Origin: Paulinella micropora
Lineage: Eukaryota; Cercozoa; Imbricatea; Euglyphida
Direction: 5' to 3'
Assembly (NCBI GenBank): GCA_009731375.1
Contig: BJOX01000234.1
Coordinates: 147,922 to 211,921, forward strand
Length of the DNA stretch: 64,000 bases
Made by a program: the position numbers and the translations under genes. The notes beneath the pieces are model-generated. The model saw nothing but the letters and a program-made list of their open reading frames with translations, had not been told where the DNA came from and made no database searches. Shown here piece by piece: positions 45,531-55,149 of this stretch (positions within the stretch are counted from its first letter, which is position 1; each line of letters starts with the position of its first letter).

Positions 45531-45817
45531 TATATGTATTTTTTTACTTCACTTTTAATGTCAGTAAATTTCTCAAACCACGGCTGTTTCATAACCTATT
45601 CAAGGTATGGCTTATCAATAACCGCTACATCTTGAATTTTCTTACCTTTATACTTACCGAATGGAAAAATATCCCTTGGCTTGCCTGCCCGTGCATTTTC
45701 AATCATTTGGATTTCGTCAGTAATTATCTTTTTAACATCGGTAAGAGAAAATGTTTCTTTTTTATTTTCAATAGAGAGTTTCTCAAACTTCTCACATAGT
45801 CTGGTGAGGGTGGTCAT
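45531..45817 (-). pseudogene. Small PFGKYKG-type (DUF3820-like) gene, copy 1, nonsense mutation
   Basis: The start ATG at 45817 stands four bases from a CTATATAGA box. The ~73-residue frame ends PFGKYKGKKIQDVA...KPYLE and a TAG at 45596-45598. The same frame continues VMKQPWFEKF... to a TAA at 45531-45533, directly followed by hairpin H6. In this family the residue after the leucine/glutamate is usually aromatic, so TGG to TAG is the simplest change. Function is not known; the fold is found in phage- and virus-encoded proteins. Confidence 0.62.
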
Positions 45818-45866
45818 TGGTCTATATAGAGTGGTAAAAAAAATTACAGAAAAAAATTAATTAATT

Positions 45867-45951
45867 GATATTTATGAGCATCGCTTTCATCCAATGTTGA
45901 ATTTTAAATAAAAATCAACATAACGCTCATTTTCGCTTGCTCATAAACATC
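45867..45951 (-). terminator. Gene-end hairpin H7 (after the polymerase)
   Basis: Stem GATATTTATGAGCA / TGCTCATAAACATC (13 of 14 pairs) with an inner GTTGA/TCAAC stem. It lies beyond the polymerase stop at 46018, in the 200-bp spacer. Confidence 0.7.
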
Positions 45952-46017
45952 GTTTGATATCCGTTAGGGATACTATCATTTTTATTGATAAACTCGCGTC
46001 CGCACCATTTATTCTCA

Positions 46018-49000
46018 TTAACTTTCTTTTTTATGTTTATAGTATGAAATGCTGAAATGGTTAATGTTTTGCTGTTTGCTATTTCGTGATAAATGAATTT
46101 TCTTCATTTGAAAATCTCTAACATTTTCAATGCTTTCACCTAAATCCATCTTTTCATATACTTCTGGATTTAGCCCCTTTGAATTCAACCCCTTACCTCT
46201 AAGGTGGTAGTATCTCTTTTTTACTCCTTCGTTTTCGTAGCATTCAATTATATGAACACCTTTGTCTTTATGTTTCAAGTCATTCTTAGTAAGGTAAGGG
46301 AGAAAGGCTTCATTCGTTGTAAATTCTAACATATACAATTTAGGAGCAATCCATATTCCTCTTATTATCTTACAGCAATCTCCTAAGTCATCTGTTATAC
46401 CGCCAAGAGATTTATCACCAAGTCTTTTGATTAGTTTGGCAAACCTAACATGCAACACTAGACTATCGGTATCGGTGTAATAGAAATCAGCCTCTATTTC
46501 TTTATTTGGATTAGCCTCTTTTATGTAGTTATACATAATTCGCCTGCTATATGCTAGAATGAAAGCCCCGTAGTGAGAAGGTTTAGTTATGCTACCTTCA
46601 ATTATTTCTTCCTTTCTAGGAATTCCAGATACGTGCCAAAGTTTGTTTCCGTCTTTATCTTTGAATTCAACCACATCAGATATATAATTTTTCGTCCAAA
46701 ATTTCCAATACTCCTCATTTGATTTAATATATTCTGCTTCTGTTGGGATAGGTCGTTGTATCATCTTTCCGTATAACGAATTCATAAATAGTTTGGCTAA
46801 TAAATATTGCGGTGTGCCTTTTTCGCTATTTTCTTTCGCCTTAAACATTTCCAGTATGTATTCTTTGAATACTGGTTCAGCCTCCTCAGTATAGTATCCT
46901 TTATGAATTGTATATATATCGTAGCCTTCCTTAATCATATCTTCAATATCAACACTTGTAAGCCATTGGTCTTTCATATCCGCTAAATTCCACTTTAATG
47001 AGCCCATTTTATTTCTCTGTCCTATTCTTGAATGTAGAATGTCTTTTGGTGAGATATAATCAACATTGTAAATACCGATAGGAAGATTATTATAATCAAA
47101 TGGTGCGATAGCCAGTTTAATTTCTCCAACCATAAATAAATTAAGCATCGCTGTTGGGTATAAAGATACGACATCCGCATCAACTAAATAATCGGTTAAT
47201 TCGTCAAATGTGATTTTCCCTGCTAAGTAGTCCTTGTATTTGTTTTGAAATAAATCTTTTTTTGCTTGGATATGTTCTTGCTCCGATAACCGCTTTTCTA
47301 AACGCCTTCTCTTGTTCAATAGTTGGGAGTCTTACATCGTGCTTACCATCAATCATTTTCTTCCAGATATTGAAAGCAAGGCTTGAAGTTGAAATGTATG
47401 AAGTTAAATTCACTGAGTGTTTTTCAAATATCTCTGTGTTTATTTTGTCATATAACTCTTTTAACCCCATAACATCACACTTCAAATATTCAAGACACTT
47501 ATTTCTTAATTCTTCACTCATTGTTTCCCAAGTAGATGCATTGTCGTGGTCAAAATCTCCTTTAAGAGTTTTACATTTCATATTTTCTAAGTTTTCTTTT
47601 AACGTCCCTTGAGTATGCTTACACATATCCCACATTTTGATATTTTCAAATTGTAAAGAGATTATTGAGCCGTTATTAATCATATATGATTTTGGTCTGA
47701 TACCTCTTCTTATTAATTCCTGTTTAATGAAGTAGTGGTCAAAGTTCGCGCCGTTAAACCCATTCACATATAAAATGGGTGCTTCTTCATCTTTCTTCTT
47801 TTTCTTTCTTACTCCTGCTACTTTCTTGACTGGATTATGTGGTTGTTTGTTAGCCCATTCTAATGCTAACTTTCTTCCTCTCTCTAAGACTAAATCCAGA
47901 AATTTAGAAATACAATCAATACCAGCATAATATTTAAATCCTTCCTTCCCTTGAGTATATCCGACTTTATAGCAGTCGTGAATATCAAAGCCGTCAGCAA
48001 GCGTGTTATTTCTAAAAGTTTCAAGGTCGTAATGAAGAACTTCATCTTTATTATTATATTTTTCTTTATGCGCCTTCGTTATTAAATGTCTCTTTCCATT
48101 CTTTAATATTTCTCTATTCACATAATTTATCATTTTTGGATTACAAGTGTGCTTTTTGACATATTTCTTTAAACATTTTTCACATTTCTTTTTATCTTTT
48201 TTAATTAATCCAAAATAGTGGTTATTCTCCAAGTAAATCATAATATCCGCTTCTTCTCCGATGTTGTTCGTGCTTATAGTTTCTTTTGTTAAGGCGTTTG
48301 TTGTTTCATATGTCTTTCCTTCTTTTATCAAAGTATTAAGGATTTTTACTGCGGTAGAGAATGGTATAGGGCAATCATTAGAAAGATTGAATTGTTCTCT
48401 AATATCATTACATCTTTTTCTGTTAATGAGTGCCATATTAAGAATGTCTTTACAAAGGAAGAATAAGCAATTATTATTTTTGCTAGCGGGAGATATTAAT
48501 ATACTTTCCTCATATTTCGTTTGTTTGCTTTTGTATTTTCCCTCATAGCATCCTCCTCCGTTTTCTTGAACTACTACTACCTTAGCATATTCAATAATCC
48601 TGTCATAACCTAGTCCAGATGCTTCAATATTGCTTATGTTAAACTCATTCAACATTTCAATAAAATCATTATAGTTTTTTATTTGAAAAGAATTAAATGT
48701 TTTCTGTTTATAATATCTATTTAATTCTTCGTGGTCTGTTATGTATGTTATAGTGATATGAACATCAGCATTTCCTGTCATACCATTTCTTTTAGCATCC
48801 AATAGTATAGGAAGTAGAACTTCTCGCTCTAATGTGTCAGTATCATAAAAGTTTATGTCTAATCCTTGCTTCTCGTATGTAAGAGAGTTTAATCTATTGT
48901 CTCGCCTAGATTTTAACTCTACTTTAAATTCCCTTTTGTTTTCTCTTGTTGTAATTTTCCTCAAATTCGCCCTTACCTTCGCTAGTTCTACATTTTCCTT

Positions 49001-49030
49001 CGTTGCTCTGGGCGGTAATGGTGGTGGCAT
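46018..49030 (-). pseudogene. polB: Protein-primed family B DNA polymerase, split by a frameshift
   Basis: Replicates linear DNA from a protein primer. The first part (49030-47204) has an N-terminal region with HYFGLIK and a Cys/His cluster (CEKCLKKYVKKHTC), as in Polinton and adintovirus polymerases. It then has the three exonuclease motifs: DLE at 335-337, NGFNGANFDHYF, and Y-x3-D in YLKCDVMGL. The second part (47319-46018) holds the polymerase motifs: DxxSLYP (D49), K..MNSLYGKM, and the catalytic YTDTDS (DTD at 283-285). The frame changes between 47236 and 47263, a stretch with A7, A4 and A3 runs on the coding strand. All catalytic residues are present. The break may be decay, a homopolymer error or, less likely, programmed frameshifting. 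Confidence 0.88.
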
Positions 49031-49071
49031 ATTTTACTTTTATATTAGCGTGGATATAAAAATAATGAAAA

Positions 49072-49089
49072 TAAATTAAATTGTTTTAC
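49072..49089 (-). promoter_or_regulatory. GTAAAACAATTTAA motif upstream of polB
   Basis: Reads GTAAAACAATTTAATTTA on the coding strand, 42 bases before the ATG at 49030. It is similar to two further copies before the small genes. Confidence 0.4.
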
Positions 49090-49174
49090 CTTTTTATATA
49101 TATAAGATTGTCTTACCTTTAACATGAAATTCATAAGTCTTAGACAAAAAAATAATTTTTCGTTTTTTGTTTTT

Positions 49175-49351
49175 TTATACTCCTCTCGCCTTCATTTCTT
49201 CATATTCCTTAAGTTTTCTGTTTCGTTCTTTTAATTGCTCCTTCCTCTTTTGATTAATTTCATCCTTATCTCTTTTGTAATATGCGAGCGCCTTTTCGGA
49301 GTTAGCCTTTCGTTTGTCCTCAGGTGTGAGATATTTCTTGTGTCTCCCCAT
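49175..49351 (-). CDS. Small basic/charged protein, 58 residues
   Basis: ATG at 49349-49351, stop at 49175-49177. It begins MGRHKKYLTPEDKRKAN and continues as a lysine/glutamate-rich helix. Proteins with this kind of start (GR.KKYLTPEDKR) are common as small DNA-associated ORFs in protist viruses. The role is unknown. It has a GTAAAACCATTTAA motif 16 bases upstream. Confidence 0.6.
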   Translation of the reverse strand: MGRHKKYLTPEDKRKANSEKALAYYKRDKDEINQKRKEQLKERNRKLKEYEEMKARGV

Positions 49352-49366
49352 ATTTAATATAATTTA

Positions 49367-49385
49367 TTTCTTTAAATGGTTTTAC
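49367..49385 (-). promoter_or_regulatory. GTAAAACCATTTAA motif, copy 2
   Basis: Part of a ~29-bp sequence repeated at 49690-49707 and beyond. Each copy fills the tiny spacer between the stop of one minus-strand gene and the ATG of the next. Confidence 0.5.
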
Positions 49386-49388
49386 ATT

Positions 49389-49667
49389 TTAAATTAAATT
49401 ATTATTTAATACAATCATCACCCTTAATTTAAGTTGTCCGATTGCTTCTTCACAAATTTGCCATTTGTGGATATTCAACATTGTTGAATCCGCTAGTAGT
49501 GCTTTGTTTCTCTGTGCGTTCCAAAACTTAAAAGCCTTACTATATCGTTGAAGCGTTTCTCTTCTTGTGTATTTCTTAATCCTTCTATCGCCCGCTAATG
49601 CTTCTGGAAAATGTAAGTTGTATAGTTCTTTCAATTCCTTGTCCGCTTGTATCATTATAGAAGACAT
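49389..49667 (-). CDS. Unknown 92-residue protein of the viral island
   Basis: Complete small frame with TTATATAATATG at the start. It has two helical, basic segments (RRIKKYTRRETLQRYSKAF). I do not recognise a family. It is flanked by the repeated GTAAAACCATTTAA spacers. Confidence 0.6.
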   Translation of the reverse strand: MSSIMIQADKELKELYNLHFPEALAGDRRIKKYTRRETLQRYSKAFKFWNAQRNKALLADSTMLNIHKWQICEEAIGQLKLRVMIVLNNNLI

Positions 49668-49689
49668 ATTATATAAGTAATAATATTTA

Positions 49690-49707
49690 TTTCTTTAAAT
49701 GGTTTTA
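49690..49707 (-). promoter_or_regulatory. GTAAAACCATTTAA motif, copy 3
   Basis: Stands 23 bases before the ATG at 49667 and directly after the stop of the 49934 gene. Confidence 0.5.
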
Positions 49708-49934
49708 CATTTTATTTTTATAATATCTTTCCAAGTCGTCATTCTACGAATTATACGAATCACTTTATGTCCTCCTATCATAACCTCTTCTTTCTCTGCG
49801 AAGTAGTCTCTATGAAAGTCTGATTTTTCGTGTTGATATTTTCCATATATACCTATTACTGTACCACATACACATGTATATTTCTGTTTTCTTCTTTCCT
49901 TTACGTATTCCGCTCTCTTCTGTTTGCGTTCCAT
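49695..49934 (-). CDS. Small zinc-finger protein, 79 residues
   Basis: The basic N-terminus is followed by a single finger C-x-C-x13-H-x4-H (YTCVCGTVIGIYGKYQHEKS with the second H in FHRDYF). Such single C-x-C/H-H fingers are typical of small nucleic-acid-binding proteins of protist viruses. GATATAG directly precedes the ATG. Function inferred from the motif only. Confidence 0.65.
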   Translation of the reverse strand: MERKQKRAEYVKERRKQKYTCVCGTVIGIYGKYQHEKSDFHRDYFAEKEEVMIGGHKVIRIIRRMTTWKDIIKIKCKTI

Positions 49935-50306
49935 CTATATCAAAGACAAAATTTTTCCTTTTACAATATATTTCTCTCAGTGCTCTGTGGAGGGCTCTTT
50001 GGGGTGTTTTGCGCTCAATCTATAATCTCTTTTAGAATATAGATATTATTGATTTTCGTTTTTATTTAAAAGTAAAAGTAAAGCGGAAAAAAATTTTGCT
50101 TGATTTTTATTTTTAATTTAAAAGCGAGAATAAGAGTAAGAGAGATTTCTTTATTTTGCTTTCTTGTATTGATTGAAATTTTGATTTTTTTATTTTGCTG
50201 TTTTGACGCTTCGTATTGATTTGGTGGGAGATAGCGCTGGAAGCGTTAATACTTTCTAGGAGGTTGTTTTTAAGGCACGAAAAAACGACCCGCCTAGAAA
50301 GTATAT
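49935..50306. other. AT-rich terminal spacer of the island with a closing hairpin
   Basis: No gene. It carries imperfect repeats of TTTTTATTT-AAAAG and GATTTTTTTATTTTGCT. Near the right boundary a 12-bp stem ATACTTTCTAGG / CCTAGAAAGTAT (50249-50260 and 50293-50304) forms a hairpin that does not share the GATRTTT ends. It may be a terminus of the element. Confidence 0.5.
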
Positions 50307-50399
50307 TATACTACTACTTTGTATTCTTTCGTCTTCGATAGTACTTTCGATTCCTTTAATTTCCTTCCTCCCTGTTCGATTCTAGGATCTTTTCCTTTA

Positions 50400-50565
50400 T
50401 CCCTTCCTCCCTTCCATCTTTTTCTTCTTCTTTTTCTTCTTCTTCTTCTTCTTCTTCTTCTTCTTCTTCTTCTTCTTCTTCTTCTTCTTCTTCTTCTTCT
50501 TTCTTCTTCTTCTTCTTCTTCTTCTTCTTCTTCTTCTTCTTCTTCTTCTTCTTCTTCTTCTAGCT
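50400..50565. repeat. TTC microsatellite
   Basis: About 45 TTC units with one interruption. Confidence 0.95.
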
Positions 50566-50619
50566 TCATCTTCTTTGATAAATTTAAAACAATTGTCAAA
50601 AAAATGTCAAAATTATTTT

Positions 50620-51011
50620 ATTCATTATGTATGTGTGTATGTATGTATGTATGTATGTATGTAATGTACGTATGTATGTATGTATATATGTATGTATGTA
50701 TAATACATATATGTATGTATGTATGTATAGCTTTGTATGTATGTATGTATGTATGTATGTATGTATGTATGTATGTATGCATGTATGTATGTATGTATGT
50801 GTATGTATGTATGTATGTATGTATATATGTATGTATGTGTGTGTATTTATGTATGTATGCATGTATGCATGTATGTATGTATGTATGCATGTATTCATGT
50901 ATGCATGTATGTATGCATGTATGTATGCATGTATGTATGCATGTATGTATGCATGCATGTATGTATGTATGTATGTATGTATGAACTTCAGTGCAGTTGC
51001 ACTTTCTTTGC

Positions 51012-51042
<31 letters not shown>

Positions 51043-51373
51043 TGAATGTATGAATGTATGAATGTATGTATGTATGTAATGTAATACACTATGTATGTAT
51101 GTATGTATATATGTATATATGTATATATGTATATATGTATATATGTATGTATGTATGTATGTACGTACGTACGTATGTATGTATGTATGTATGTATGTAT
51201 GTATGTGTGTATGTGTGTATGTATGTATGTATGTATGTATGCATGTATGGTTGCATGGTTGTATGTATGTATGTATGTGTGTATGTATATGTGTATGTAT
51301 GTACGTATGTATGTATTCACGCATGTATGTATGTATGTATGTATGCATATATGTATGTATGTATATATGTATG

Positions 51374-51407
<34 letters not shown>

Positions 51408-51840
51408 TGTATGCAAGCAAGCATTTCACTGAACTTCAGTGCAGTGGCACTTGCTTTGTATATGTACATGTATGTATATATGTATGTATGTCAGTATTTG
51501 TTTGTGTATGTCTGTATGTATGTCAGTCACTGAATTTCACTGAAGTGTATGTATGTATGTATGTATTCATCATATATGTATGTATGTATGTATGTATGTG
51601 TGTGTATGTGTGTATGTATGTATGTATGCATGTATGTATGTATGCATGTATGTATGTATGCATGCACGCATGTATGCACGCATGTATGTATGTATGTATG
51701 TATGTATGTATGTATGTGTGTGTATGTATGTATGTGTATGTATGTGTGTGTATGTGTGTATGTGTGTATATACATTGTTTTCATGTATGTATGTATATAT
51801 ATATGTATGTATGTCTGTCTGTCTGTGTTTGTCATAATTA
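50620..51840. repeat. TATG microsatellite with repeated CACTGAACTTCAGTG islands
   Basis: TATG arrays with many variants. Short unique islands at 50984-51015, 51420-51465 and 51527-51548 share the palindromic core CACTGAACTTCAGTG or its relatives. Confidence 0.93.
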
Positions 51841-52114
51841 ATGTATGCACGTTCAGTATGTGTGTCTATATGTATGCATGCATGCATTCAGGTATTGTAC
51901 GTCAAGCATCTATAAAGTAATCATTTACTTAGTATTTTCTTCCAATAAGGTTTGAATGGTCAGTATCGATTTACATTTATTACTCAGCAGAGATTCAGTG
52001 AAGTCAGCAGCAGCATAATTTCCCCCCTGTACCTCCCTTTCTCAGACTCACTTCGCTTTTGTTCTTTCATTATTACTGATCATAGGATCTTCAAAGAATG
52101 TAATGTGATAGGAA
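51841..52114. other. Spacer between microsatellite and spliced gene
   Basis: Contains a CAGCAG stretch and a T/C-rich stretch. A frame from 51952 is open but not clearly coding. Confidence 0.35.
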
Positions 52115-53745
52115 ATGAGTGCGTCGCCATCAAAACCGAAAGTTGCAAAAAAGGTAAGAATTACTTCTCCTGTAATCAAGAAGTACTCGTACGACAACTT
52201 TCGATCTTTACTAAAGATCCCGCTGGATCCTAATAGTCCTCATGTTTGCGCTTCTTGGAACGATACCGCTAGAAGAGCATGTGAGAAAGAATCAGATCAA
52301 CCTACTTGCACTAAGTGTTCGCGTCCACTACCATCGTGCAATTTCACTACGCAGGTGAAATGGAATACAGGTGTGGTGTCTGGTCCCTTTCATAAGAAAA
52401 ATTCAAAGTGTCTTTGATGTGCATATAAAGATTATATATATATATATATTATTAATGCGCAATATATATATTATTAATGCCGCCGTGCATCCAGTAACAA
52501 GCAACAACCAAGCAGCCCATCGGAAGGTGCTGCTGCAACTTCAACTACTTTTCACATTTCATCATCCGCTGGGAAATAAAACGAGAGAAGTCACGTTACT
52601 ACCAAACCAAGTGGATGACTGGATTGAAGAAAATGTCTTCCTCCCAGGGCACAACATTCGTTTCCGACATAGGACAACACCTGCTGATAAGAGCATGCAG
52701 ATACAAGTGTTTGGATGCTACTGCTGCACTAAACGTCCTAGTCAGTATCTTATTGGTGGTGGAACAAAAACAGCTACAAAACCTGCTAGTGATGCAGCGC
52801 AGGAAGAGAACTTAAGTGATACTAAATCTACTGTGGGCAGCACGTATGATACATCAGCTGGAGGTACATAGTATTAAAAAAAAAAATTTCTTAGAATTCA
52901 TGTTGCATTCAAACACAGCACTGAAATTCAGTGAAAGTCACTGAAATACATATGCATTGTAACAACACATATTTATACCTGGTGTAAATTTTGTAATGCA
53001 GGCGATGTCGACAACTCCACTGTAAGGAAACTTATCAAATTGGAAGCATTCCTATCAGATCCTGCTTACAAGGATAGTCTAGCATCCCAAGTCGCTCTTC
53101 ACTTTGTGTTGCAGGATTTATGCAAAAACAACTCAGCTGCAGCTGCAAGTCCCAATGTGTCCGGTCATATCAGCTACAAAAACTTCAGATGCGCAGGCGG
53201 ATTGGAAACACTTCGTGTAGAGTTGGAAGACGGTAAGACGTACAAGCTGCTTCACCAAAAACGAAATGGTCAGTGTGGATGGAGAGGTCTGGCACAGGCT
53301 ATATTCAGTGATCCAGAAAAGTGGTACCTTGTTAAGTTTGCACTTTTAGCATCTCTCCAAAATGCTTCGCTTCAGCAGCGGCGGCTGGCTGGAATTACCT
53401 GGTGGTTTGCATCCCATGCTGATATGTCGATGGCATCGGAAGAGTGGTTAGAATCACTGGAAGATGACGACACTTGGCACTGCGAAATTAAGAAGAGATA
53501 TTCCGATCCAATCGCTTGGTTGGATGAGCCTGCTATCATGTTAGTTGACACAGTGTATCCTGATACATACGTACCTTTCTACCAACTCAACGGCCCACTC
53601 ACTGATAATGGGACAAGTCTCGTGCAACTTCTATCTGATCATGCTGCTGCGCCTGGGAATCGCTCTTTACATATTCGCCTGTTCCAAGAGCTACTACCTA
53701 CTACTTCTACTACTTCTTCTGCTATTACTTCTACTTCTTCTACTC
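52115..53745 (+). CDS. Spliced gene of unknown function with an OTU-like segment
   Basis: A first coding block (52115-52380) has a possible C-x2-C zinc site (CTKCSRPLPSC). A second block (about 52490-52863) is joined to a third (53002 onward) by a clear 138-nt intron (52864-53001, GTACAT ... AATGCAG) that keeps the frame. The third block has NGQCGWRGLAQAIF, which resembles the catalytic DGNCLFRAL box of OTU cysteine proteases, followed by a helical region and a conserved-looking DEPAIMLVDTVYPDTYVPFY. A catalytic histidine cannot be assigned. The frame ends in a TCAT microsatellite, so the 3' end is uncertain. The link between blocks 1 and 2 is not resolved. Confidence 0.5.
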
Positions 53746-54275
53746 ATTCATTCACTCATTCATTCACTCATTCATTCACTCATTCATTCACTCATTCACT
53801 CATTCACTCATTCACTCATTCACTCATTCACTCATTCACTCATTCATTCATTCATTCATTCATTCATTCACTCATTCATTCATTCACTCATTCATTCACT
53901 CATTCACTCACTCATTCACTCATTAATGAGTGCATGAATGAGTGCATGAATGACTGCATGAATGACTGCATGAATGACTGCATGAATGAGTGAGTGGATT
54001 GAATGAATGAATGAATGAATGAGTGAATGAGTGAATGAGTGAGTGAATGAATGAATACATGAGTGAGTGAGTGAATAAATGAGTGAGTGAGTGAATAAAT
54101 GATAATTCATGCAGTCATTCATGCAGTCATTCATGCAGTCATTCATGCACTCATTCATGAACTCATTCGTGCACTCACTCATTCATTCACTCATTCACTC
54201 ATTCACTCATTCACTCATTCACTCATTTATTCATTCACTCAATGTCATTCACTCATTCATTCATTCATGCAAAAC
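53740..54275. repeat. TCAT / TGAA microsatellite with inverted halves
   Basis: TCAT/CACT arrays (53740-53925) are followed by the complementary GAATGA arrays (53926-54100) and TCAT again (54105-54270). ATTCATGCAGTC units recur on both sides, so long hairpins are possible. Frames here are artefacts. Confidence 0.9.
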
Positions 54276-54431
54276 ACAGAAAAAGATTATGTGCAGCACA
54301 TGTGCAGCACATGTGCAGCACATATGCTTTATGTGTGAATTGATAAGAATGAGTGAATCTATACACAGCGTGTATGCTATATTTGCTTTCTTGCCAAGGA
54401 GGATGACCAGCTGGCTCAAGACGGACGTTAG

Positions 54432-54839
54432 GTGGTGACGTTTCTATCCTCGCTGCGCCATCACAGAGGAGGAACAATCTTGTCTTTCAAGAATGGAACC
54501 AACAGTGCGGTGGACTTCGCCGACGCGCTGATGCATGGAGTGGAGGCGGGTGTCATCGTTGCAGGGGAACGCATCGTTATGGAGAATGCAGCCATTCACC
54601 ACGCCCGACAAGTGATTCCCGTGTTGAGAGTGCTCTTAGCTGGAATCGGGATCGAGATGGTATACTTACCCAAATATTCACCTGAACTGAATCAGGTGGA
54701 ATTAGCCTTTCAATGGGCTAAGCAACATATCAGAAACGATGGAGCGGCGGGCCCTTTTGTGACAAGAATTCTTGCTGCATTTGCTGCTACTTGCACTCGG
54801 GAAAAAATGATTGCCGCATATGATCATTGCATTCCTTAA
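54432..54839 (+). pseudogene. Tc1/mariner-type DDE transposase, C-terminal fragment
   Basis: The region contains GERIVMENAAIHHA and LPKYSPELNQVELAF, the second and third catalytic blocks of the IS630/Tc1/mariner superfamily. In the second block the usual D of DNA is E (MENAA). 38 residues separate it from the glutamate of QVEL. The first catalytic aspartate and the DNA-binding domain are absent: the upstream DNA is TCAT repeat. It is therefore a fragment and probably inactive. No terminal inverted repeats were found. Confidence 0.75.
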
Positions 54840-55075
54840 TTTTTTGTGCCTGAGGCACTGTTCGTTATTCAAACAATCGTGTAGTATTATCATAGCAATA
54901 CTAGCTTCCCAGTGACTCACCCCTACGAGCGGTGTAGCGGCAAGAATTGTTTTATTAAGTTGAAGTGTTTGCCAAATTATCAATAGCTTAGTTAGCATTG
55001 ATACAATAAGTAAATATGATTTTTATTTTCATTGCAGTTGTATTCAGTTCGTGTCACTGTCGTGGCACGTATATT
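54840..55075. other. Unique spacer, nothing recognised
   Basis: AT-rich spacer before an ATT array (55074-55146). Confidence 0.4.
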
Positions 55076-55085
55076 ATTATTATTA

Positions 55086-55147
<62 letters not shown>

Positions 55148-55149
55148 TT

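Larger units (their letters stand above)
41403..50306. mobile_element. Virus-like AT-rich island with protein-primed DNA polymerase (Polinton-like fragment)
   Basis: Composition changes abruptly at about 41400 and again near 50310. The island has compact genes with tiny spacers and no introns: tail-fibre-like and structural-type genes on the plus strand, then two small genes, the polymerase and three small genes on the minus strand. Gene-end hairpins of one family and TATA-like boxes next to the ATGs set it apart from the host DNA. Gene content points to Polinton-like viruses or relatives. Major capsid protein, packaging ATPase, protease, integrase and terminal inverted repeats were not found, so it is partial. 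Several genes are broken, so it is probably an old endogenous copy. Confidence 0.75.

Noticed and set aside
42896-45600. Reassigned stop codons in the viral island
   Set aside because: Internal stops are TAA and TAG at positions where F, W and K are expected, so no single reassignment fits, and intact genes of the island also end with TAA or TAG.
46018-49030. A complete Polinton or virophage genome
   Set aside because: No capsid, ATPase, protease or integrase gene and no terminal inverted repeats could be seen around the polymerase.
50319-51841. Long frames in TTC and TATG arrays
   Set aside because: Same reason: repeat-encoded polypeptides with no natural composition.
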